From assembly GCA_018105865.1 (NCBI GenBank), contig CM030835.1, positions 2,466,816 to 2,530,815 of the forward strand: 64,000 nt of DNA. Direction: 5' to 3'. A program made the position numbers and the translations under genes. Shown in pieces: positions 50,630-61,892 of this stretch (position 1 is its first letter; every line of letters begins with the position of its first letter). The notes under the pieces were generated by a model. It was not told where the DNA came from. It did not search any database and worked only from the letters and a program-made list of their open reading frames with translations. This DNA comes from Metaphire vulgaris. Its lineage: Eukaryota > Annelida > Clitellata > Crassiclitellata > Megascolecidae.

Positions 50630-50905
50630 CTGACAGCCAGAGGAAGTGCGTTCCATGTTTTGGGATCAGAAATAGAGAAAGATCTCTTACCAATTTCGGT
50701 GTTGGTTCTAGGTTTTATTTAACAATGAATTAGCGATTCATGTGGAATGAGAATGTTTTGGGAGGTCTGGCATATAGGTTTCAAATATTGAGATTGACCG
50801 AACTGCAATATTTCTTATAAACCGGTAGACTGGTCTTGAATTCTCTGCTCCTAAGGGCAGCCATACAGTGCAACTTGCGAAGGCCATGTTTGATGTGATC
50901 ATGCT
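50630..50905. mobile_element. Possible LINE 3' tail remnant
   Basis: Phrases such as GGAAGTGCGTTCCATGTTTT, AGAGAAAGATCTCTTACC and GGCAGCCATACAGTGCAAC resemble 3' regions of non-LTR retroelements common in aquatic animals. Judged from memory of such tails; no reverse transcriptase is present. Confidence 0.35.
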
Positions 50906-50934
50906 CACGAGTTTTAGGCATATGCTGTGAACAC

Positions 50935-51234
50935 GTGACTCATTTCAAGTTCGCGACAGAAACCCTGAAGACGGCGGCGGATATCACAGAACGCAACAGC
51001 AAAGACTTGATTGATAAAGAAAATCCGCTTCAAAATCTGCATCGCCAGCTTCGTTTGTCGACGAAAACGCCTTCCTTGAGAAGCGAGGATTCCTTCCAAA
51101 TCGCTGTTGACGCTGGAATCACTAGAGATGCCAGCGAACGACGTGTTTGTGACTGTGGATCGATTCTCAAGGCGAAAGTCAAACAACGCAGACAGTCGTT
51201 CAAGGTCTTTCTCTACTTCGAGGAAATCGAATGA
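50935..51234 (+). CDS. Unassigned 99-codon open frame
   Basis: Starts at an ATG and stops at TGA, with fairly even amino-acid use and one CDC motif near the end. It overlaps an open frame on the other strand and directly follows the possible LINE tail. No domain, signal peptide or membrane segment is seen, so it may be chance. Confidence 0.15.
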   Translation: MTHFKFATETLKTAADITERNSKDLIDKENPLQNLHRQLRLSTKTPSLRSEDSFQIAVDAGITRDASERRVCDCGSILKAKVKQRRQSFKVFLYFEEIE

Positions 51235-51309
51235 ATGTCAGTTTAGTTCCTCATAAGTGAACGTCAACGTTTGGGGTCTGTGTCGGTTCCAATCAACAGT
51301 TAGTCGTAG

Positions 51310-51342
51310 GATATATATATATATATATAGGATATATATAGC

Positions 51343-51425
<83 letters not shown>

Positions 51426-51448
51426 CAGACAGAGACAGACAGACAGAC

Positions 51449-51479
<31 letters not shown>

Positions 51480-51510
51480 GAGACAGACAGACAAGACAGA
51501 CAGATACAGA
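51310..51510. repeat. Compound (TA)n, (GA)n, (GACA)n tract
   Basis: TA run, then GA, then mixed GACA, about 200 bp. Confidence 0.93.
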
Positions 51511-51817
51511 GAAAGACAGAATTTCTTAGTAAGGGCATGTTTTTTAAAGTAAACGTGCCGTCAGTCCGCCATTCTGCATTCCGTGTACTCGATGGTGTTG
51601 ACATACTCCATAAAAAGAGAGACGCAGACAGGCAGATAGAGACAGAGACACACAGACAGACAGACAGACAGGCAGGAGGCAGAGAACAGGTCTCCTAACA
51701 CTGGATACAAAGTGCTTGCCTGTTACAGCCGTACACCGAGAATCCGATATTCGTGTCTGAGTTTCGACAAATACGCTGATGATTTTTCAGCTCAGTCCAA
51801 ACCAATCGCTATAAAAG

Positions 51818-51820
<3 letters not shown>

Positions 51821-51901
<81 letters not shown>

Positions 51902-51918
51902 CGCTCGCTCTCTCTCTC
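51821..51918. repeat. (CT)n tract
   Basis: About 98 bp of CT with GCTC variants. Confidence 0.93.
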
Positions 51919-52184
51919 GTGGCGCTTTCAGGGTCCTTGGAACGAGGAGCTGGAAAGGTCGAACTAATGCTATTCAGTTCAATTGGATAATTATTTAGAA
52001 GTAACTGCTACGCTCAAAATAGGACGACACATTAAAGATGTCTGCCATCCTCTGATGTGCAATCGATGGCACTTAACAGGAAGGCATTCGAAGAACCAGC
52101 AAAGTGCAAGCTCCATCAGAGGTTGAGGCGAATTTATGACCAATAAGCAGAAACGATATATCGGCCTAATCGGTGGATCGGTGG

Positions 52185-52490
52185 CAGTGGCGTAGCCAGG
52201 ATTTCCGAAAGAGGGGGGGGGCTGGTTTTTGACCGTGGCCAACTTCGAAAAAATCTTGACAAGCATAAAAAGGTAATCTCCTCTTTTCGTCTTCTACTTT
52301 ACTTTCTTCCCCTCCAGGTGCTGACAAGCAAAATAAGGTCGTCACCTCTTACACCGTTACATTCTATAGCCAAGTAGCCAAGAGGGGTTTGACCCCCAAA
52401 ATCGCGTCCCAAAATAAAAAAATGTATAGAAACTTATTTTTACAAGGGGGAGTTTTAACCCCCAAACCCCACCCTTTGGCTTCGTCACTG
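52185..52490. mobile_element. hAT-like element (CAGTGGCGTAGCC family)
   Basis: CAGTGGCGTAGCCAGG / TTGGCTTCGTCACTG with two TGACAAGCAWAA words. The sequence after the right end, ggcctaat, recurs 14 bp before the left end rather than next to it. Confidence 0.68.
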
Positions 52491-53020
52491 GGCCTAATAA
52501 CCACCAATTCTACAAGAAAATCTGGCAATAATATCAAAAAATGACGAAGATACTTCAGTTTTGCAACGTCTCAAATCGTCGTCTAAGCTTACCATTAGGT
52601 CAGAGCGTCTCAGTTGCTTAAATCTTGGTGTTGTGTTCCAACATTTGATAAACCGAATGCGATGCTTGGATATTTTGGAAAAAGAGGGTGGCTGTTTGTG
52701 GGGGAAGGGGTTTGATGGATTGAGAGACGAGCGGATTGTATGACGTGTTAAAAATTCATACGACGATGGATGGATGGTGGTCATGAGTGCCGGAAGCACA
52801 CCAGCGAAGAGTTGCTGGGTGACTGGAAGATAATGAGAAAAATCTTAGAAACAGAAGATGAAAACGGAAAATGAAGATTCTTTATAGATGAATAAGTAAA
52901 TTTGCACCGAAGCTTTGCCACAAATTCCCGCAAGACAAGATCCGATCAGAGTCTACGCAGCAGAAGACGGTCGAAAGCAAATATAAGCGCCAAAGAAGGT
53001 TCAATACGAAATGTCGGTAG

Positions 53021-53053
<33 letters not shown>

Positions 53054-53072
53054 AGCCTAGGCTACACATACG

Positions 53073-53266
53073 CAGTGGCGGCTCCACCGGGGGGTCGGGG
53101 GGCCGTGCCCCTACCCTATTGAGTGCCTGCCCCCAGTGGTCCCCTGTTGGGACCCTATAGGCCCTACTTAATAATACTACATACCTAACAACAAATGGTT
53201 GGCCCCCATGATTAGAAGTTGCCACCCCAACGCCCCCCCACTTGCCAAATCCTGGAGCCGCCACTG
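53073..53266. mobile_element. hAT-like MITE (CAGTGGCGG family), copy 3
   Basis: CAGTGGCGGCTCC / GAGCCGCCACTG with a perfect 8-bp duplication cacatacg (53065 and 53267). Adjacent to a (CA)n tract. Confidence 0.88.
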
Positions 53267-54344
53267 CACATACGAACATGAAAAAATAATTAAACTGTGC
53301 GCGTGTGACCACAGCACCCACGTACATAGGCCTGCTTACAATTCAATCGCATATATACTTCTGCATACTGTACATATGCAATATGGTCCTATTTGCAGTA
53401 CCGTACTGTATATAGACAGTGAACCTCGATCCATGAAGCCATCCATAGCCATAGCAGAGGCTACAGTGCAAGAAATTGTGTACACACGGCTCTCTAGTTG
53501 CACGCAAGCGCATTGTAATCTAGGAGGGAAATAGAAAAATGTAAAGAAAACCTCATGGAATGTAGTCGAGCAGGGAGTCTAGAACAGATGGTCGGCAAAT
53601 GCGAGCATTTAACGTCGACAAAATAATGTTCTCTGCTGTCTGAATGGCTGGAACCAGCTGTTTGTCTTCTACTGTCCTTGCAACGCGTTTGCAGTTTCCC
53701 TTAGTTTCGAACCATCTGACCGTTTCCTGACTATGACGTCACCGTGACAACAGAAGCATGACCGGCACAGACTTAGTTAGACAAAGTCAGGAAGAGAGGC
53801 TGGCTGAATGGCTTCGATAATAATTAATCATCGAAGCAGTTGGAAGCCACATAGAAAAGATGGCGATATAAAAAAGGGTAATAACATTCGCTTTGGCACA
53901 TGCGAAAACAACATTTGGTCAGTTTTTAAAAAAACCAAGTATCCATATTTTGTCGTAGAAAATGTTACTGTTAATGGCGATTACCTTATTCGCTGATAAA
54001 AATTGGTCACAATTCAAATATATATGATCCCAAGCAATTTTGTTGCAGGCAATATAATTAATTCCACATTTGTACAGTGTACCGGTATATGGTCACAATA
54101 AGTTTTCTCATATTAAAAAATTTTAATTCAAACAATTAAAGACAATCTCAAAATTACGAGTCAATAGATAATGCTTCAAAGCTGAACATACAAAACATAA
54201 CCATATGTACAGCGTACAATAACAGAAATAAGTAAAGCATCTCGTAAAATGACGTCAAAATATAATTTTTTAACACAGATACAAGTTCTAAATATCAACT
54301 CCAATCATTGGCGGAAATCATTTTCAGTAAAGCACACTAGATTA

Positions 54345-54423
54345 TTAATCTTGTTTTTCATTTGCGGAATTTCCAATCGACTCTCCATATTCATTCCTTC
54401 TAGATGCATCGACTGGATACAGC
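54345..54423 (-). CDS. CLPTM1L: CLPTM1L last exon and stop
   Basis: Acceptor TAACAG. Completes WLYPVDASRRNEYGES, equivalent to WLYPVDKRRVNEFGES, and ends at TAA (54345-54347) after a short polar tail. Confidence 0.94.
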
Positions 54424-57400
54424 CTGTTAAATTGGAAACATTCAAGACGTGCACAACTACTCGATGTTCATACGCAAGTCATAATTCTACAGCTATCCAC
54501 ATAAGGTCACGGCACATGAGGACAAGTTGTGGCATCTCTCGGTTTTGTATCCTGGATCCAAATTTTACTCATTACTGTGTGTATTTTGATGAGAGTTTTT
54601 GAATGGATCTGTCCTTTTCAGTAATAATGCAACAACATGTTGACCGAGCAACCACATAGGAACCTGCAACTTTTTCATCAAGTATCTAATAACCGTAATT
54701 ATATTGGACGAGTCTGAGATTTGTGACCTATACATGCAAGACAAGAAAGACATTCTATGAAACAGGTGGATTATCCTGCTGGAATTTAGAATTAAAGTCA
54801 TACTATGATGCTAACCAGCGCTGATAGAGGTAGATAATAAAGACAACATCATCTCGGAAGCAGGCCAAACGATGGGCGGTTGGCATTGCCATGAAAATAG
54901 CAAAAATATCGTCTATGAATGTATTAGAAGCCTAAAACAACAAACAATGAGCCTCAATAACTACTTCTGATTGCACAAGAATACATTGGTTACAGAAAAA
55001 GGCTGTGCCTTTAAAGTACCTTTTTTTAGTACTGTTTATATAATTTATCTCGCTAAAGGGAGACATCTGGTGATGCACAAATACTTTCCTTTCTTTAAGA
55101 TTCTAATTCATAGAATGTTCAGTGCATTTGCTGTATATTGTTTTGCAAATACCTTAATTTTGGTGAAAACAAAACAAATAATTCTCAAATGGAAAACCAT
55201 GCACTATTATAATTACTGGCTCATGTAGTTCAAATTCATTCAAACATTATTTTATTTTTAATATGAAAAAATATTGACACAAAAGGTTAAATAGAAAGCA
55301 AGCCATGTATGACAGATTTTGAATGGAACTCAAGTCCAGCTCCATTATGTTTCTAGGATTTCCAAACAGTCCTTGCTAGACAAAAGGTCTTCAGCAATGT
55401 CTTATATATCCAAAAGTCACAGGGTTCATTTCTATGGTTCATTTTGCCTTCCATAACACTTCATACATGAATAGACTACATATACAGATGATCAGTGTGA
55501 CTTGTGTGTAATATAGAAGATAAAACCACTATATAAAAATGTATACTTAATGGATTTGAAACATATATATGCATATATATACACCTTGTACATGAAGTGA
55601 CTTGATTACAGGTGATCAACGGACAGAATGCTGAAAAACACAGAAGATAAAACCAGTAAAGTCAAGCAAACTTCATTCACATCATTAGCATTCACTCTCA
55701 CATGAGCACCTTGAAGTTTATACTTAATGGGTTTGAAACCTAAGACAAACTATACAAAGTCTAGTGACTTGACTACATCTGTGAAGGCAGAAAACAGGAA
55801 AATATTTTGACAAGGATGACTGAGAATCCTGACTTCCAATTATCGAGTTGAAGATGGCACACGATGATGATGATGATGAAGATGAAGATGATGATGACGA
55901 TGATGATGATGATGACAAAAAGGGTGAGGACAATGACAACGATGATAATGATACAAGAATATATCAATATATCAATGATACTCAACAGGCTAACTTTCAT
56001 CTGCAACAAATCTCACTTCATATAACATAAGCAGCTTGTGTTGCTCACATCATACAACAGGATGGCACAAAAAAACTGGACTATATTAAATGCAAACCTA
56101 AATGTGACTAGTCCGGTTTTTTTGTGCAACCCTGTATATGATCAGCTTACCTTATAATTGATGAAGACCTGGGGCAGCATCAAGACAAAGCCCAGCCCAT
56201 AAACTCCTTAACATTCACAGAAAAAACAATAAACTTTTTGCACCACCCCATAAATCCTTAACATTCAGGGTGGACAAAAAACAATAAACTATATTAACTG
56301 CAAACCTAAATGTGACTAGTCAGGTTTCTGACACTATATGAAAAATGATACAGAACATTTTCTGACACTCTAAAAACAGCAGAACGATTGATTGTACTTA
56401 CATACTTGCTTACTCACCATCCAAGTTTAAAAGATACTTGTATAAGATCTGAACTCAACAGTCATCTTGCAACAGCACAGTAAAAGCCAAAAGCCAAATG
56501 AGCATTCCATCTTTCAAGACCAGTAGTCAAATCTGAGAACTATATAATTAAAAAGTAAGAAAGTATTCAAGCCATCAAAACCAGTTAAAGGAAAATTGTA
56601 CTTAATTTTTATATTCTTTTGATCAAATTAGAAAAGGTAAAGCAAGCAATGAAAACCATGTCCAGAATTGACAACATGGCTGAAAAATGAGGCTGAATGA
56701 AATATGCTTGGTTAATGGCAATCTAAGATTATAATAAAAAATATCTGTGAAATATTCAACAATCAATTTGATTATTTCTAAGTGCAATGCTTGTGTTTCT
56801 CTCTTCAGCAGCAATAACAAACAGAAATATTTGACAAAAACTAAAAAAATACATGGAGTAGCAAACATGAAAAAGGCTGTCAGAACAGGTGTCACAGAAA
56901 CTCAGATATTTCAAGTCACATCACAACCTAAATGTCACATTATATTCATTCAGCAACTTTACAATTTCAGTGCTTCTATAGGCTTTGATAATTATTAGCA
57001 GAAACTTCAAATCAAAGAATTCACTTTGCATACTTACCATCAGCAAGAATTTTAATGCAGAAGGAATACCAACTGAGAAAACAGCAAAAACATTTAACAA
57101 CAATGACCAACATGCTTAAAACCATTTTCCTTCTTACTCAAATAATATTAATCCCAGCAATATATACACTATCAGAATCCTGCTTTAAAAGCATCAGGAA
57201 AGCATGATGCTTGCTTATATAAACAGTGAGCAAAATTATGTAATGATAATTATCATACATATTTCAACACATACCAGAACTCTCAAAACAATTCTTTTTA
57301 CATTGCTCTACCAAATTTGAATGAAAGTCCAGATGAGTGACAGTTCAGAATGAAAGAAGACAGAAAGATCAAAGCTCTAAAGTTTGGAATAATGAGGGAG

Positions 57401-60400
57401 CCAATAAGAAAAGAAGACTATGCAACTTATGGTGTGACAATATTGAAGAATGGCATGGAAGAAGTTTACAGGATCTGTGTCACAGAGCAACAAACATGAC
57501 AGAATGGCAACAAACTGTAGAGATGACATTATACACAATGGGTGATGAATCCACATTTAATGATGATGATATGTCAAAAACTAATTTTTCTGATATGTGT
57601 TCAGAACTGCAATTGCTAATGTTCGAACAGTTTAGGTTACAGCTGAAGAGCTACTCGATTCTGATCATTAAGGCCGGGTCATGTAAGCGGCAGGAAGTTA
57701 GCAGAGTGGTAACAAATACTGGATGATGGAGCAGAAGGTCGCGGGTTCAATTCCCGCAGGAGCCCTAAGGTCGACTCAGCCTTACTCGCAATAGAGGGCG
57801 GTGGTAAAAATGAGGCGCAGCGTTAAGCTGCAAGGTAAAACATGGGTCTGGGGAAAGTAATGGCAACCTACCCCAGATTAATGGATTTTACCACCTACGT
57901 TGCTGATTGCCCAGGCCGGAGATAAGCACCAGAATTCAACGCTCGGACTCGAGTACGGGACCTACCTTTACCTTTACCTACCACGTAAACAACTGAAAAA
58001 GAAGCTAACCTCTTACGAGACGAATAGAGGACAGAATAAACAACGACACCGATGAACACTGGGCATGAGCAGAATAACAGAAATTTTGTAATCTGAAAAT
58101 GGATCAAGAAATAAAAACAAATCAATTACATATTAAAACAGATCAATTAAATAGAAAACTGATGACGACAACAAATAAAAGTACCCGGTAGCAGCAATAA
58201 AACATGAAAATCTCTTCAATGCATCTCTGCAATAATTAATTAAAAGACAAAGACAAAGAAGAGTTGGACAGTGGACAACTCTTTAGAGTTTAGAACCACT
58301 GAAGGAGGAAACAAAATTAGCAAAATTACATCTGAGTCGAGATCTTTTGTCTCTTGTTCCTGGTCATCTGAGTCGTTAACCTGCAGTGGTCAACAAATAT
58401 TCAAATATAAGAAATCATGATCATCACAACTTTCCACTTAGCGTCACCATTTACCATCATCATTTAAATCATCTTGAAGGTACGGTTGCTGACTCTGTTT
58501 GGCTGTGAAGATATGCGATTGGTGCCATTATAAAGTCTTTCACTGCTTTCCCTTCATCAATTCTTATACTAAATTCTTATTCTTATACTACTCGACAACA
58601 ACAGATGATGACGATGACTAATCATAATTTTCAAATTCATGCGTTTACTTCCTAACGATGTATACAAAGAAATTATCTTCAAATTGGTTGTAAAACACAT
58701 ACAGGACTGGATGACAATCAATGCATTGCAACAGCCATGAATTGAGAGTGAGACAGAGAGAGAGAGTGAGACAGACATAGACAAAGACAGACAGAGACAT
58801 AGACAAAGACAGACAGAGACATAGACAAAGACAGACAGAGACAGAGAGAGACTACTTACAGCATCTCCTGACCAGGGAAGTGCAATTTTAAAAACCTTCA
58901 GGATCTTCCATACCTGCATAGAAAAAAATAACAAACTTTGCCAAATATGAGTTAATCATTATACAGATCACAGAACAAACTATTAAACTTTATCCGTTGA
59001 AAAAAGCAGCTTTTGTACTATGGATTAATGTATAGAAACGCGAATTTGATGGAACTACTGTACCTCTATACACAACTGGACTACAAACGGAATCAGAATC
59101 AGAAAACTTGTTTGCTCGTCAACCAAATAGAGAAATATTATCCCCGTGCTGATACATCGCCATGCCACTGTAACAAAATGTAACTGTAAATGTAATAAAA
59201 TGTAACTGTAAATGTAACAAAATGTAAATGCTGTAACTGTAACAAAATCCATTTTAATGCACAGCCTATTTACAAAACAATTATTCAGAAATCATAGCCA
59301 TAAATTCTCAGTATTATCACTTCATTAGTATCATACCATTTTAACAATTATTTATTAATTTCTAAATTTTGTATGGCTGCTATAGTTTACAAACCTCAGT
59401 TTGTCAGAACAAAACAAATGCTCATTTAAAATTGCACAGCGTTAAAATGTAAAACAATGCACACCCCCCTGTCCCGGTTTGAAATAAGAGTTTTCCTTCA
59501 CCTAGATCCCCATAGTTTGGAGGTTTGGCCTAAGGGTGCCAGCAACTAGTTTCTAAGTGGCAGGGTTAGAGCAAGTCATGCAAGTTGATAGGCAGGTCTT
59601 AGATTTCATTAACCCTTCAACCGGTAACTAATATAACAATTAACCCCTTAACTGGGGACCCCGGATATATCCGTTCATTTTACATTGAGTTACAGTTAAA
59701 TACCCAGTTAAGGGGTTAATTGTGTCTTGGAGAATTAGCAATAACTCTGCAAAAGAGTTTTTGATAACTTGGAGATGTTGCACAATGTTCTTGCTTATAG
59801 AGAATGGCAAAATTCTAGTTGGCCGTAATAAGAGCATAAGCAAGAAGACATAGATTTATATTTAACCACAAATGATATATATCATACTTAGGGTTGTCTA
59901 CCGTCCCGATATCTCCTGGATTGTCCCAAAATTTTGATCAGCATTCCGAAAAAGGAGGTGGGACGTTCGGGACACTGCAACGTCCCGAAAAAGTTGGAGT
60001 ATAGTAAAATTCGCAAATCAATGCAAAAAATTACTGACTTTCCATATTAATCCAAAGTTGACAATCCTACTGTAATCATACTAGAATTATCAAAACATTT
60101 AAAAGTTATCAAAACAGATATTATCTCCAACAGCATGAAAAGATATTTTTGCCCTGACTTGTATTTCTTGAAACTCCAGCCATATTGTCTCTGTGCCACC
60201 AATAACGTATCTCGTTTGTAACAATACATGCGTCGATAAGCACCTGAAAATATGACATAAATAGGAATCTCTCACATAAACTGAAACACCTATTTCATTC
60301 CATTTAGAAGGTTTAAACATTTGAATCAATCAATCAACCAACCAACCAACCAATCAATCAATCAATCAATTTTATTTAGATCACATTTTAATTAGATCAC

Positions 60401-60993
60401 ATCTCTGAAAATTTTCATGACCGCTTACATGCAATACTCCTACAAAAATCACCAGCACGGTAAGAAAGACGTTCAATTTCTTCAATGGACACAAATCCTT
60501 TTCTTTAAAACCTTTATAAAGCAAAATAACACTTTAAAAATCAACTGGTCTAACAATTAGTCACAAAATAATCAGTCCAAGGATACTGTAAATCAGTGGT
60601 TTTTAACCGGGGTACTCGTACAACTTGGGGGTACTTGAGGGACATTGTAGAGGTACTGAGTAATCTGGAAATAAAGTCTGTTTAAAGACTTTTACTACAA
60701 GTTACCCTGTACACTAGACAAATGCTGTAGAAATTAGTGTACTAAATTAGAAATTCTAAAGAAAAAGCCCACTTTCTGGTAATTTGTAACAGACATTTGT
60801 TGCAGTTTATAATTATTTTCAGTTTATAATTATTTTCAATATATTGCAAACTTTTGCCTCCTGGGATAAGGTATGCTGGTAGGGGGGTACTTCGTTCTGT
60901 TATACTTGTTTCAGGGTTATGTAATCATAAAAAGGTTAGTCAGTCAGTGGTTTTCACACAGGCTTAATTAGCCTCCTAAACCACTTAAAATCA

Positions 60994-61063
<70 letters not shown>

Positions 61064-61822
61064 ACCACTGCTGTAAATCAACTCAAACTCAACTTAAAAC
61101 TCAACTCAAACCATAGACTGCAGAGGTTTCCTGAATGGAGGTGCTGAGGTTAAACAATTTCATGTTTATCAAGTTTTTACTAGTTAACAAATTTCATGAA
61201 TAACACTTTAATGATTTTTTTATTACTGCAAGTGCTATTTAAAATATTCACCTTAAACTGAAGAGTTGCAGCGGTAAAACCAAATCATTTTTGTATTGTA
61301 GCATTCTTATTTTAATTGCTATAGCATACATTATCACACGGTCCATATGTAAATTTGTGGACTGGGTTGCCAAGACAATAATGTCAATTAACTTGAACAT
61401 TTTTGTTTGGACCCCAGTTGTGGTCTCAGTACAAATTTCCAGACAGCCACATGAGCAATCTGAGCGCTATCCAGCAAGTAATTTGTAGCGGTAAACGAGC
61501 TAAGCAACTTTCCAAATGATGGGCATTTAGATTGTGGAGTAATGCACAAAGTTTCCACTAATGCAACAAGTTTTAAATAAAGGAAGCAATAGTAGAAAAT
61601 GCACACACCAAATATAGACTGCAGCAGATAAAATGCAGCTTACCATATCCTTGACGTGAATCTTTCAAAATAGTTAAAAGAAGTAATTTTCCAAAAGAAA
61701 TAGGGGTATAGACAATAGTCAAAGGCATCTGCATTGTTGTCCCTTCAAGAGGCTAAAATCAGAAGAAAAAAACTAAAATGAACAAACAGTAGCTCTAGAA
61801 ATTCAATTCTCAATATTTAAAC

Positions 61823-61892
<70 letters not shown>

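Noticed and set aside
56623..56895. 90-codon minus-strand frame in the CLPTM1L region
   Set aside because: Parts seemed to align with CLPTM1 (VLTAFFMFATP), but the true exon MLPQVFINYK lies at 56151-56203 with proper splice sites, so the likeness is chance.
57982..58009. Extension of a CLPTM1L exon to a GTAGGT donor next to the SINE tail
   Set aside because: It gives the wrong phase for the next exon. The GTTAGC donor at 58009 restores RKSWYS as in the human protein.
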